Positions 19,548 to 30,510 are shown, numbered from the stretch's first letter. The stretch is 64,000 nt of DNA from Fistularia commersonii (GCA_037954325.1 JBBMNZ010000003.1:11886965-11950964); one strand, 5' to 3'. A program made the numbers and translations. Notes: a model not told the origin generated them from the sequence alone.

Positions 19548-22500
19548 CTGCAGAGAAGCCATTCAGTCACAGAAGAGGGATTTTCATTATCACTTACTAA
19601 AAATATTCATCACTTTTCATCTAATTCTAATAACCTCAAACTAGTTTCTCAGAGAATGAATCTTTCAGTTGCAGGTGGACAATTGTGAATCTCTTCATTA
19701 AATTACTTACTGACGATGAGATCTTAAGTCTTACTTATTCCTGAAACTCTTATCCTTATTTCAGAGCCGAGATAGGCTAATGTAATATCATTTTAGACAA
19801 AATTTTAAACAATAATTACATTTAATAAAACACATTTCTAACACTTTTGATCACAGCAAGACAGGGTATGTTTGTGACTGAGAGGAACCCGGGTGGAATA
19901 GTGACGCTACAGGGAGGTGATATCAAGACGTTGGAGGTATTTGGGTATTTGGAGTCAAAAGTCCAGAGCAACGGAGTAGAAAAGAGGTGAAGAGATGGGC
20001 TCAAGTAGGTTGGAATGGGTGGAGAAAAGTGTTAGGGGTACTATACGATAGAATACTATCAGGCAGAATGAAGGGAAAAGTGAGAATAGGGTTAGATGGA
20101 GAAGGTTGAATTGCTGTTGCAATCCCTGAAGAGAAAAGCCAAAAGGAGAAGATTTCTAACACTTAGTTTTTTACACTCAGTGGCAGCCTGTACTTTATGA
20201 AATCATTTAATTATGTAAAAAAGCCACTTCCTTTCAATGACTCTTGAAAGTTCTCGGGACCTTATTCCTCTCTATCTTAAAAATATATATTTATGTTCTG
20301 ATCCATCAAGGCAAGTAGACTATCTACTGCAGCAGATTCATAAAAATAATTTCTTAAGATTCCAAGAGTGACCTTCAAACACTAGACTTTCCCACAAGTG
20401 TATAATTTAACTGATATTCGAAGTCAGTTGGGCATTTAGATGGTTGTTTTCCCTCAAACCATTCATGAATTGGCCATCATTAAAAATAAAAAATGACATA
20501 TTTAAATGGGGAGATGTTTTTCATTTTTATATGTGAATACATGACTTCTGACCAGTCCAGGACGTACAGTCTCTTGTCTACTAACAGCTAGAATTGACTT
20601 CAGCCAATGGAAAAGCATTGCACTTACACCTTGTTATCTGCATTTGGTAAAGAAGAAAACATAATTCATTGAACGTGAAATTCATAATTTGCCATTTATC
20701 CTGCAATCGGTCACGGGGGGATGTTGGAGCCTATCCCATCTGTCATCAGGTGAGAGACGAGGCACACCCTGGACTGGTCGCCAGTCAATCAAAGGGCCAA
20801 ATGTACATACAACCATTCACTCATTCATTCGGGGCAATTTTCCCAATTAACTTGCTGCATGTTTTTGGACTGTGGGCGAAAACCAGAGAACCCCGAGGAA
20901 ATCCACACACACACACATGAAATTCCACAGAAGTCCCCTTGCTAGGCACCAAAAAATTATTTCAAGCTGACTTTTAGGGACTGATTGTCTTGCCATCAAA
21001 TTATATCATTAAAGCAACAACCAATTTATAGTCACAGATGATTTTTAGTAAATCATGTTAAGTATGACAAGGGAACAATCATACTTCAGTGAGAAGATAG
21101 TGTTTGTTCATGTGTCAAACATGATCAGGGTTTTTATTTTGTCCTACCAAGAAAAAAAGAAAGAGGGAGAGAATGTTACCTGCAGTGTATAGAGATATGG
21201 AAGCCACACACAATCTCCCCAGCCAAGATACCATCCAAAGTGGTCATGGCAGATATCAATGGTTTTCAGATACCAGGCCTCATTCCAGAAAAAATCCAAG
21301 ACGTAAATGGCCTATGAAAAAATAGGTACTGGTCAGGTATTAGACAAAAGTTGATGTCGGTAATTTTGATAAACCTTTACCAAACTTGAGGGACACCAAT
21401 AAACACTTCAAATAAAATAGGTAATATCTATCAATTATTTCCTCATCATTCTTGTCACCTGTAACACGTTCACCATAACCATGGAGTTGGTAACATGGCC
21501 ATGCAACTCATGCTGTTTAGCCATGAAGGACAGGTTGATTAGGGTCCAAGCAACTATTCCTGGACGTCCATTGAAGAAGAGCTTTAAATCGAACCATTTA
21601 CCGATGCGGGGATTGAACTCGATTCCCATCATGTAGTTGTAAAAGATGTTTCCAGTGAATTTGCTTTGTGAACACAGCAAAGAGCAGAATATAGATACAC
21701 AAGGTTTATACATCTCCCCAGTACTAATGAATTATCTGACAGAACATCATTTAACCTAAAGGCTCAGAAACTGCACTTCAACGGCTGTCTTTTGAGGAGA
21801 CAGTTATTTAGCCGCTAAGCTGACAAGCCAATGGGGCAACAGTTAGCGCTTTGGCCTCCCAATAAGAGCCCTGGTTCAATTCCCACAGGGGGCCTTTGTG
21901 TATGGAGATAGCATGAGCTCTCTCTCTGTCTGTCAGTTAACTCCAGATTCCTCGCACAGTCCAAATATATACAAACAGTTGACTGGACATGTGAATGCTT
22001 CAGGGTGAGCCTCTCTCACGTCTTGCCAAATGCCAGCTGGATAGGAAAATATTCTTTCAGATTTGGGAAATTTCTTGCTCATGTATAAACTGCATTTAAA
22101 AAAAATGATTAAGTTATACTTTCTAACTGGAACTGTATTTTCTGATTCTTTTGTGTAATTTATTATATCATTTCAGGCTATTAATTAATATTTTCAGCAA
22201 TCACATGCAGGTTTATATTCTCTTCTAGGTAAACTTGTATTTTTTTACTTAACTGACGGCTGAGGTCATGTTAATAAATTGTCTTATATTCACCTGAAGA
22301 TAAATTGTCACATAGACAATAAAGTCATTTTGGCAAATTTTAATCTTGTGTGCTGACATTTTGTGGCAAATTTTTCAGATTTCCTTTGTCACAATTTCGA
22401 AAACATAAATATATTTTGGATGATAATGGTAAGTCTGGGGTTCGGTGGACGAGAGGATAGCCTCCCTCCGCCTTCAGGTGGTGGGACGGGTTCTGACTGC

Positions 22501-25500
22501 TGTTTGTGGCTATGCATCCAACAACAGTTCAGTTTACCCCCAGTTCTTGGGGTTCCTTGAGGTTCCTTGAGGGCTTACAGAGAGCGCTACAACAAGGGAT
22601 TTCCTCATTCTACAGGGGGACTTCAATGCTTAACGACTGTGCGACTTGGAAGGGTGTGATTGGGAGGAACGCCCCCCCCTGATCTGAACCCAAGCAGTGT
22701 TTTATTGGACTTCTGTGCTTGTTACGGATTGTCCATAACAAACACCATGTTCAGGCATAAAAGTGTCCATATGTGCAATTGACTCCGATGCGCCTCCGGC
22801 CACAGTTCTTTGATTGACCTTGTGGTCATGTTGTTGGACTTGCGGCTACATGTCCTGGACACTTGGGTGAAGAGAGGGGCGGAGCTGTCAACTGATCACC
22901 ACCTGGTGGTGAGCTGGCTCCAATGGTGGGGGAGGATGCCTGTCAGTCCTGGCAGACCCAAATGTGACGTGAGGGTCCACTGGGAACATCTGGCAGAGCT
23001 TAAACCCAAGCTGAGGGACGTAGGGGACATTGAGTCAGAATGGGCCATGTTCTTTGCGTCCACTGTGCTGTGGCCATAAGGCAATCACCGCCTGTCGGAT
23101 GGCAAACCTCAACCTCACTGGTGGACCCCAGTGGTGAGGGATACCAAACTGAAGGAATTCCATCCAGCCTTTCTGGCCTGTGGGGCTCCAGATGCAGCTG
23201 ACAGGTACCAACAGGCCAAGCAGCATGCAGCTTCAGTGGTTGCCGAGGCAAAATCTCGGCTATAGGAGGGGTTCGGGGATACCATGAAGAACAACTCCCC
23301 GTGGGCATTGAGGAGATTCTGGTCCAGCATCCAGCAGCTCAGTACAAGGAAGACCAGTTGCCATCAATCACAGAGCGGCATACTGAGACGAGCAGTTTAA
23401 GTTCTCCAATTAACTGACTACATGTTTTTGGATTACGGGAGAAAGCTAGAGTACCCAGAGGAAACCTGCACATTCATCAGGACAGCATGCAAACTCTGCA
23501 CAGATTCTGGATTCTGACAAGGGCCCCTGTCAAAATCCAAACAGGAACCTTCTTGTTGTGAGGCATAAGCGCTAACTACAGCACCACTGAGCCACGAGTG
23601 ATTTGAAAGTTGTTTTTTTAACACCCCCAGCCCCCAAAAATACTTATTGCAAATGCAAGTTTTTGATACATGCCTTGCTGTAGACAATTAGGATCATCAT
23701 TTTCCCTCTTCAGTCCCACGGAAAATGAATACCGAATATTCCGCACTATAAGGCGCATCTAAAAGCCTTAGTCTTCTCAAGAAACGACAGTGTGCCATAT
23801 AATCCGGTGCCACTTATATATGGATCAATATTGGGCCACAGTTGGTCTACGGGAAGCAGCTACCGACTCCCAGTTTCTCCTGTAGAAGAATTAGCGCGTG
23901 GTGCATGCTGGGATATATGACTGTGCAAAGCGTGCATTTTCATTTCCATTTGTATTTGTATTTGTGTGTGTGTTTGTTAAGACCCAAAAATGGCTCCTTT
24001 TAAGAGACACGCTTAAGACACAGAGTTTAAACTAAACTCTATCAGTCACGCATTAGGACATGGGAATAGATCAGCAGCGAGAGAATTCAACATCAACGAA
24101 TCAATGGTGCTGGAGTGGGGGAAGCAACAAGATGACTTGTGCCGAGTAAGTCGAGTAAGCCGAGTAAGTCAAGATGACTTGCGCCGAGTGGTTTGTTTTG
24201 TATTAATAAAGTTTGATTGACTTATCTGACTGTTTTGTTGACATTCCCTTTAGCGCAGTTCTATCTAGTGGATGCATTACGCAACCCCAGCCACTATTTA
24301 CATTCTATTCTATGTGCCTTATAATGCGGTGCACCTTATATATGAAAAAGTTTTAAAACAGGCCATTCATTGAAGGTGAGCCCTATAATCTGGTGCGCCT
24401 TATAGTGCTGGAAAAATGGTAATTTAAAAAATGCTTATTTACATCCCTGCCCTTTTCACTTTAGCAGCCATACTCACCAGTCCTCTGTGTTTGTAGGAAA
24501 AAAATAGGCTTTTGTGAAAGCAAAGGTGGACACAGCATATCCCAAAATGTTGGCACACCACATTAGAGGAATCCAGTTGTCAAAGATGATGGTGGGAGAG
24601 AACTGATGAAAGTAGTGAGCATTTGCAAGCCAAAGGGTGTGTGTGATGAGCCAGCACTGGAGACCGTTGATCTCATACTTGTTAATCAATCCTTCACATT
24701 CAAGAGAAGAATATGGCTAGATTAAAGAAAAATGCTGATTCTAATACTTGAGTCACCAAAACTTTAGAATTAACAATTCCCCCACAACAGTAAGTAATAA
24801 CTGATAAGTATGTGCTCATTACCAGCAGGTGTTCTTGCTCCGTCCTGCACACCTCCAACATAGCCAGGAATTAATATGTGCATGACATCAGGAACACACA
24901 TATAAAGGAAAACCTAGGAAGGAAATCAAACCTGTTCACTTTTAAATTTACATTTACAAAAGATGACAAAATGTTTCTGCTCATTTCTCTTACCTGGAGG
25001 GCAACCCAAATGAAATATATCTTGGCAGCTAACCATGTGATGGAAGGTGCTCTGGACCAGATGGTTAGAAGGGTGGCCTCACCTTTATACAGCTCAAAAA
25101 TAGGTTTGCTGACTGAGCATTGGTACTGATGGCACGCCATTACAAAGAAGAAGACAATGAAGGGGGCAAAACATAGGAGGGCTAGCACACTTATCCGGGA
25201 TAACCAGTCTACTTCCCTGGAATAAAACATTAACATTGTGACAGTAGTATCGTCCACATCAAGATTAAAACCAACTTCTAGAACGTCATACATACTCCAC
25301 AACAGAAAATGGGTATAAAATATTGCTAATGACAATTGTTTGAAAACAGCACTTAGCAAAATAAACATTAAAAAACACAAATATGCATACAATTAGAACA
25401 TTTAATAGAAGAGCAATGGATATGCATATCTAAAATTGAAAAAATTAAATCTATAAAATGTATTAATTACATCTAGAACTATGTCCAACTTAATACTTAA

Positions 25501-27435
25501 AAAATAATCAATGAACAGAGTAATTCAGAGTAGTAAAAATAGTGATAATAACTATTATAATAGAAATAACATCTATTTGTTCATTGTATAGTGCAGCTAA
25601 TCATGACTTGAGATGCATTCTAGTCTTAAATTAAAAGAAGAATAGTCAGCAGGGCAAGATCAAGCACTGTCAGTTGCATTTTTTTTCATATTTTTGCCGG
25701 GGGTGCAGCTTATACTCTGGAGCGACTTATGTGTGAAATTACTGAGCCCTCTTGCTCTGCCTGTGTGTCTTTGATTTAACAGCGATCGTCACACACGCCA
25801 ACCAATCAAAATTAAGCGGGGGAAGGTCATGGCAGAAGTGCCTTGTTAAAAAAAAATGCTACCTGCTACTTCTGTACCTATTAAAATTGATCAATTCAGC
25901 ATTTGCGGTAACGTATAAAAACAACTGAGAAGGGCTGAACAAAAAGGCACCAAAACAAAAATCATATTCTGCAGGTTACAAGCCAGAAGTAGTGAAATAT
26001 GCAGCGGAAAACGGCAATTGAGCAGCAGAAAGAAAGTTTGAAGTTAGTGAGGATCTTGTAAAGGGGCTGGCGAAAAGCGGAGATTATTCTTGCTGAAATG
26101 AAGGAAACTACAAAAGCTAATCAGGGGCTAAAAAGGTAGGTGGCCACAGCTAGAGGAACAAGTTCACACTTGGATGCTTGAACAACACACTGCTGGGAGA
26201 GGCTTGTCAACAGTACAGTTGCGTCTTCACACCCAGGTAGTTGCCAAGGAGATGAATATAAATGACTTTGCGGGAGGACCTTCCTGGTGTTAGCGCTTCA
26301 TGCAACGCAATCGCCTCTCTATCAGGGCAAGGACACCTTTTTGTTGGGATTCAGAAAGGCTGGAATAATTGGAACTGCAACTGACGATGACTCTGATGTA
26401 AGTGACATACTGGTAGAAGAGGAAGCGGCCGCATTGTCAACCTAAGCAGTTGGCGGAGTTGTTCAGAAGTGACACCGAAGAAGATTTCGTTGTATTTAGT
26501 GATTAAGAGTGACACTGATTGTTTGGTTGTAGCATGTACTATATGCTATAGTTATGTGAATGACTCTTACCGCAATATGTTACATTAACATAGCCTATCA
26601 GGCACCTTCTCAGTTCGTTGTTTATGCGTCATATAGGCTAAACTTATTCAGGCAATTGTTCTCTATTCTATTTTTATTTTAAATTGCCCTTCGAGCAGAA
26701 ATGTCTATTCTTGGTGTAGGATTTTATTAAATAAATTTCCCCATAGAATGCGACTTATTTCCCAGTGCGACTTATAGATGTTTTTTTCGTTCTTTATTAT
26801 GCATTTTTGTCTTGTGACACTTATAATCCGGAGCGACGTATAATCCGAAAACTACAGTATATTTACTGGAAAAAGTGGCAATTCATTGAAATAGTAAACA
26901 GTGAAAAAATACATTAAATAAAAGATTTTAAAAATTGAGCAGATTCAACAAGGTTAAAAACATTAACAATTTCACTAAAAAAACATACATGGCAATTTTA
27001 TAGTTCATCGGTTTATATTGGAAGAGAAAAAGTAATTATCTATGATCACTGATGATTTGCTCAAAATAATGCTGAAGCAGCAATATTGTTTTGCTAATGC
27101 TAACAAATACTTATCATATCAGATGGGGAGATTACAAATTTGGTGTGAATTGCAGAGTGAGCCGTACATTTGACAGACTTGAGTTGTATGCTTCCAGATT
27201 GAAGTGTGATTTAAAATAGCTAATTATAGCTTCTTTTTTTAAAATCACGTTTACATAACTATATCACTTAAAATTAATAGTAAAATGTTGCTTTCATGGT
27301 GTCAAAAACACAGAAGACCTCGGCTCACCATGCTCTCCCCCACCGAGCAGGCTGCTCCATCTGCTGTGATGCCTCCCCTTCAGAACAAGGCAGCGTGCGC
27401 CTCCTATTGGTCTCCATGATTACTGTGCTATTCAT
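19083..27435 (-). CDS. dhcr7: 7-dehydrocholesterol reductase, complete spliced gene (7 coding exons)
   Basis: This gene encodes the ER-membrane sterol reductase that reduces the C7-C8 double bond of 7-dehydrocholesterol with NADPH to give cholesterol. Coding exons on the minus strand are 27435 (or 27417)-27329, 25216-24994, 24913-24823, 24691-24478, 21663-21459, 21311-21180 and 19547-19083. Every intron begins GT and ends AG, and split codons rejoin correctly (Trp, Gly, Cys). The product is about 472 or 478 residues, against about 475 in mammals, and seven coding exons match the mammalian layout. Family hallmarks include EVDW after the first junction, GYVGG, NGLQ, FDNWIPL, GIEFNPRIGKWFD, NGRPGIVAWTLIN, HDHFGWYLGWGD, GFWGVARHFNY and the C-terminal PYRLIPGIF. 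Much of the protein is hydrophobic, as expected for a multi-pass enzyme. No frameshift or stop was seen. SREBP control is known for the family but is only weakly suggested here. Confidence 0.96.
19847..20151 (+). mobile_element. RTE-type LINE 3' fragment in dhcr7 intron 6
   Basis: ATTTCTAACACTT flanks both ends (19834-19846 and 20152-20164). The inside matches the C-terminal RT and 3' end of the RTE family in plus orientation (GGTATGTTTGTGACTGAGAGG, GGTTGGAATGGGTGGAG) and ends AAAAGCCAAAAGGAGAAG. It is diverged and internally shortened, so older than the other copies. Confidence 0.85.
20670..20930. repeat. common teleost interspersed repeat
   Basis: TTATCCTGCAATCGGTCAC, GATGTTGGAGCCTATCCC, CCTGGACTGGTCGCCAGTCA and CATGTTTTTGGACTGTGGGC form a widespread fish repeat, related in its last part to the reverse complement of the SINE tails at 23403 and 57855. 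It lies in dhcr7 intron 6. Confidence 0.65.
21180..21311 (-). CDS. dhcr7: dhcr7 coding exon 6
   Basis: The exon has 132 nt, phase 0 on both sides: acceptor TTTCATAG, donor GTAACA. It encodes the highly conserved FFWNEAWYLKTIDICHDHFG and WYLGWGDCVWLPYLYTLQ, part of the C-terminal catalytic core. Confidence 0.96.
21459..21663 (-). CDS. dhcr7: dhcr7 coding exon 5
   Basis: The exon has 205 nt: acceptor TTCACAAAG, donor GTGACA. It encodes FTGNIFYNYMMGIEFNPRIG, the sterol-reductase signature region, followed by FFNGRPGIVAWTLINLSF, and ends VMVNVLQ. Confidence 0.95.
21830..22050 (+). repeat. tRNA-like SINE copy
   Basis: The copy has TTAGCGCTTTGGCCTCCC and a good pol III B-box (GGTTCAATTCC) followed by CCTTTGTGTATGGAGATAG. 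The A-box is degraded (GGGCAACAG). It lies in dhcr7 intron 4. Confidence 0.65.
22430..23390 (+). mobile_element. AP-endonuclease-type LINE fragment, degenerate
   Basis: Shifted frames give SSVYPQFLGFLE, SITNTMFRHKSVHMC, SLIDLVVMLLDLRLHVLDTW, VKRGAELSTDHHLVVSWLQW and WALRRFWSSIQQL. The STDHHLVV is the endonuclease SDH-type motif. The catalytic GDFN block is mutated to GDFNA with a stop nearby. The clade was not determined. It lies in dhcr7 intron 4. Confidence 0.7.
23403..23605 (-). repeat. tRNA-like SINE copy, minus strand
   Basis: On the minus strand it starts with an A-box match TGGCTCAGTGG, then GTTAGCGCTTATGCCTCACA, and ends with TTTGCATGCTGTCC, GGTTTCCTCTGGGTACTC and CCAAAAACATG. It links the tRNA-like head to the tail seen in other copies. 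Confidence 0.72.
23732..24419. mobile_element. pogo-like DNA transposon, deletion derivative
   Basis: Terminal inverted repeats read ACCGAATATTCCGCACTATA (left) and ACCATTTTTCCAGCACTATA (right, reverse complement), both continuing AGGCGCA. TA flanks each end. Inside, near 24020-24140, is a diverged helix-turn-helix of pogo/CENP-B transposase (REFNINESMV). The DDE domain is missing. It lies in dhcr7 intron 4. Confidence 0.82.
24478..24691 (-). CDS. dhcr7: dhcr7 coding exon 4
   Basis: The exon has 214 nt: acceptor TGTGAAG, donor GTGAGT. It encodes NKYEINGLQ, two hydrophobic segments, SPTIIFDNWIPLMWCANILG and AYFFPTNTED, ending in TG that joins C of the next exon to make Cys. The order and motifs match sterol reductases of the DHCR7/LBR/ERG24 family. 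Confidence 0.95.
24823..24913 (-). CDS. dhcr7: dhcr7 coding exon 3
   Basis: The exon has 91 nt: acceptor CCTAG, donor GTAATG. It encodes the conserved LIPGYVGGVQDGARTPA stretch and leaves one G of a glycine codon, completed by GA at the start of the next exon. Confidence 0.94.
24994..25216 (-). CDS. dhcr7: dhcr7 coding exon 2
   Basis: The exon has 223 nt, phase 2 in and phase 0 out: acceptor TTCCAG, donor GTAAGA. It encodes EVDWLSRISVLALLCFAPFI, the first membrane segment with the conserved CFAPFIV core, then the MACHQYQCS region and a second segment ending in VALQ. It aligns with the second coding exon of mammalian DHCR7. Confidence 0.95.
25670..26860 (+). mobile_element. pogo-like DNA transposon with transposase N-terminal remnant
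   Basis: The ends carry CTTATACTCTGGAGCGACTT and ATAATCCGGAGCGACGTATA-type repeats. The inside (about 25975-26330) reads as a broken transposase: the AAENGN region, then LEEQVHTWMLEQHTAGRG, STVQLRLH and NINDFAGGPSWC, which is the CENP-B type DNA-binding domain. The catalytic domain is absent. It lies in dhcr7 intron 1. Confidence 0.78.
26861..27328. other. dhcr7 intron 1, no recognised feature
   Basis: AT-rich sequence between the pogo-like element and coding exon 1. Nothing else was recognised. Confidence 0.5.
27329..27435 (-). CDS. dhcr7: dhcr7 coding exon 1 (start codon exon)
   Basis: The exon ends GCA TG before the donor GTGAGC, and the next exon supplies G to make Trp followed by Glu-Val-Asp-Trp, as in vertebrate DHCR7. 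Two in-frame ATGs exist, at 27417 and six codons upstream at 27435. The upstream one directly follows an acceptor-like TTCTTCACCATAG that also puts an in-frame TAG before it, so translation cannot start further upstream in this exon. The N-terminal residues are hydrophilic and poorly conserved, as is normal for the family. The internal ATG lies in AATCATGG, a better initiation context (G at +4) than the upstream one. Confidence 0.85.
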
Positions 27436-27980
27436 CTATGGTGAAGAATAAGCAGATCACGGATAATCTGGTTACAATTGGGTGCGGAGAGATGAGCCGA
27501 ACTTTGAAACTGACACTGAAAAAACTGATAAGTATTTTTTCCATTGGCAATGTGGTGCTCATATGATGTGCATTTAAACAAAGTTAAATTAGAAGGTCTT
27601 TCCTTTTGTTACCACACCGCATGCAGGTCTGCGACGTGCGCAGTGTAGATATGGGACATTCTTAACGTAACGTGACGCAACCAGGAAAACAAACCTAACT
27701 CAACATATCGACCTTGTAACTTATCGCTAACAAATCATTTATCCGTATACGAAAACACACAAACGCGATTCGTTGGCAAAAGATGTGAATCTCAAATTCC
27801 TGAAGTAATTTTAACCTTCAATATTAGCGTGTGTCGCTCGGCAGCTTGTCTGCCACGCATGAAAAGTATTGCATAACATAAAGTAGGCAGAAAATATCTA
27901 TTTCCAATTTGCAACAGTAACGCTGCAGGCATACAATCGTACGTGCGATTTTTCCTTTCAATACCCTGAAATTCACTTAC

Positions 27981-28070
27981 CGGTAGCCCTCAGACCATTG
28001 AAAATTACCTTGACCTGGAAACCTAATAAGGAGTACTCGTCGGGTAACCGCTGGAGAACAGAAGTACCCA
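27981..28070 (-). other. dhcr7: probable dhcr7 5' UTR exon
   Basis: A consensus donor, CTACCG then GTAAGTGA, ends an exon at 27981, about 545 bp before the acceptor in front of the coding start exon. Vertebrate DHCR7 genes have untranslated first exons, so this fits. The 5' limit is a guess; no transcript evidence is available. Confidence 0.5.
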
Positions 28071-28150
28071 CCCATAGCACGAGTGCGTCACAGCAAAAAA
28101 CCAATAGTAACTACAAGGAGGGGGAGCTTAGAATCACTTGTCTGCGATGA
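28070..28150 (-). promoter_or_regulatory. candidate dhcr7 promoter with CCAAT box and CRE-like site
   Basis: Read on the minus strand, this stretch has ATTGG (inverted CCAAT, 28101-28105), TGACG (28085-28089) and a GGGTGGGTAC run near 28065. NF-Y, CREB and SREBP sites clustered within about 100 bp are typical of sterol-synthesis genes. The GGGTGGG run only loosely resembles a sterol response element, so regulation by SREBP is inferred from the family. Confidence 0.35.
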
Positions 28151-28185
28151 TTGGTTGAATGTATCTGGAGCCACCAGCAGCTGAC

Positions 28186-28335
28186 ATATGTGCATCCATC
28201 CATCGTCTGCCGCTTATCCTGCCTTCAGGGGGATGCTGGAGCCCATCCTAGCTGACATCGGGCGAGAGGCGGGGTGCACTAGTCGACTGTCAGTCGCAGG
28301 GCCACATATTCAGACAACCGGCTCCTCCCAGTGTT
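28186..28335 (+). repeat. common teleost interspersed repeat (same family as 20670)
   Basis: ATCCATCCATCGTCTGCCGC, TTATCCTGCCTTCAGGGGGA, GCTGGAGCCCATCC and GGGCGAGAGGCGGGGTGCAC match the family consensus pattern. It lies just upstream of the presumed dhcr7 promoter. Confidence 0.68.
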
Positions 28336-28411
28336 GTTGAGCAAGACAGTGAACCCCTAACTGCTCGACTGGCACTGTTCCTAAGCTGCCTTCTGCTCAT
28401 GGTGCATCTAT

Positions 28412-29207
28412 TGTTAGAATTTTCCGTCATCATTATAATGCATTGTGTTTACATACATTCATTGTATTTACTGTTTATTTTGATTGTAGTCCTTGTGTGA
28501 CGTGGGGACGCTCACGTCAAGAGGGACTTGCAAAATCCCCTACATCAAATTATAGAATCTCCAACCTCACACCATTATTTCACTACCAATTGCAAAGACT
28601 GTTAAAATGCAGCTGCAAGACCCCATCACGTGATGTCAAAGAATGCACTACCCCGTGCTTTTCCAATGATACCCCCCGCAAATAACCGTCCAGAGCCAGG
28701 GGGTCGGAGGAAGTTTATCAGAACTTCTTCCGAACCGCGACTTCAATCAAAGCACAGTTTTACACAGCCCCGGTGCTCACATTCCAAGAGGGCGTAAAAC
28801 CAGGGGGTCGGGGGAAGTTCATCAGGATTTCCTCCGACCAGCGGTTTTGATCGAAGCGCAGTTTTACGAGGTCCCGCACCCCAGATGCCCGCACTCCTAG
28901 AGAGCGTAATACCAGGGGGGTCGGGGAAGTCATTATTAGGACTTCCTCCGACCCTTTGGCAGAGAGGTATAAAATGAGCCTGATCCTTTGGATCGAGGCC
29001 AGAACTTCTTTATCTACAAATTCGACTGGACGCGTCTCAGTGGGTGTCTAGAGGAGCTGAACGATCCTCGCAGGGTGACATTCATTCTGGCCCAAGATAT
29101 CTTGGAAGTGAATTTTCCTGACTTTGAATAAACCATTCTTGCTTGATTAGTTCCTGGCCGTTGTGACGTTTTTCCCTGAATGATAATCTGAACACACCGG
29201 GACAACA
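28412..29207 (+). mobile_element. retroviral-type LTR (796 bp) with triplicated U3 repeat
   Basis: It starts TGTTAGAATTTT and ends CCGGGACAACA. It has three ~104-112-bp repeats, a TATA box (GTATAAAATG near 28966), and GAATAAACC (29126) as a poly(A) signal. A shorter homologue lies inverted at 34046-34403 with the same ends. No internal retroviral genes adjoin it, and no clear target duplication was found. Confidence 0.75.
28696..28990 (+). repeat. three tandem ~104-112-bp repeats in the LTR
   Basis: Units start at CCAGGGGGTCGG at 28696, 28800 and 28912. Each contains AAGTT(T/C)ATCAG, CTTCCTCCGA-type sequence and AAAGC(A/G)CAGTTTTAC. Repeated U3 enhancers are common in retroviral LTRs. Confidence 0.88.
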
Positions 29208-29489
29208 AAGTCCAGTCCCTTGGCAGGAGCCACAAAAAAGGACACTATGATTAAATTGATTAAATTGAATTGGATAATTAAGGTGGACACATCAAATTGC
29301 TTCATGTAAGTGATTGTCATGAACTATAAGTGTTTTCGTGATGTTTCTATTTATTAAATAGCTAAAAACCCAGGACACAGTAAAGACAAAGTTTGAAATT
29401 TTTCTCAATAGGGAACAACTAAAGGCATGTGCTAATTCTATCCTTATTTATGTGTAACCCCTGGGAAATTTAGTGTTTCTTTTGCTTCT

Positions 29490-30510
29490 TGTGATTTGGC
29501 TTTGAATCGTCTTGTCAGTTTTTCTGTTTCCAGTTGGCTGGGGAGCGGGAGTAAGGCAGGGTGAGCTGCAACCAGGTTTGGGTGCGAGGGAGAGATGAGG
29601 AGGAGCAGGGGAGCTGCACATGTGGCTCTGCAGCAGCTGCGCCTGCAGGACTTCCTGGACTGAAAAAGTTCAGGTCCTTCTTGATGTAAAGTGCCGAGCG
29701 GTCAAGCACTTTACCTGCTACAGTGACTGGACTGCGGCACGGCAAAGAAAAAAAAAACTGTGACGACGCAAAAAAAAAAAAAAAGACTTTGCCGTCGTGT
29801 TAGTTAGCTGGCCAAGCTAACTGGATCGCTAACCGCGGACGACAATCCACGGCAGCCCAGATAGCGCTTCAGGCGACCAGGAAAAGCCTGGTAGCTCCTC
29901 TGGCAACGACGGATAAAGGTTTCCCGCACCAGCCCAGATGGCACTCCCGGTGACCAGGAAAAGCCTGGTAGCTCCCCTGGCCACGAGGGAAACAGCGACC
30001 AGCCCTTCCCGCCTGCCCGCCTCAGCCGACTCCTCCAGTCTACACTGTCAAGAGTTGAAATAAAGAACGCAGACATTGATTCTTCTCCAAGCGTGAGTAC
30101 TTCGCTTCATTTTGCCGACTGGCTCTGCTCAAAGAGGGAGAACTCGCCTCTTATTTTTCTCCTACCAACCAAAGTAAAGGGCCTGTACGTTTTTTTGGCT
30201 CCCACGTTCTCCAGCGTTGATCAGGCCTGCAACTGGGGGGTTATTTTTCTTTAATTTTTCTATATGAGCACCAGCTGGTGTGTAGGTGTGGGCCCACAAT
30301 TTAGAGTGTTATACAAAGGTTCATAATTCCATTTTTATTTTTTCTTCTGACGTATTCTTATTTCTGTTAATAAATCACAAGTTATTTTTGTAAAGTGCTT
30401 CGGCGATTTGTTTTCTATTTTTTTGCGATCTTTGAAGAAGGGGTAAATACATTTTACCACAAAAAGGGGAATAATTATCGACCCAGGGCGCTGGCCTCAT
30501 AACAGGGTTA
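29490..30510. other. LTR-like or untranslated repeat region, class unknown
   Basis: GC-rich section with a 77-bp direct duplication (29854 and 29931: AGCCCAGAT, GACCAGGAAAAGCCTGGTAG), A-runs at 29748-29780, and GAAATAAAGAACGC near 30058. The right part (30370-30505) has CTTCGGCGATTTG and CAGGGCGCTGGCCTCATAAC. Read on the minus strand it begins TGTTATGAGGCC, an LTR-like start. No target duplication or coding region was recognised. Confidence 0.35.
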
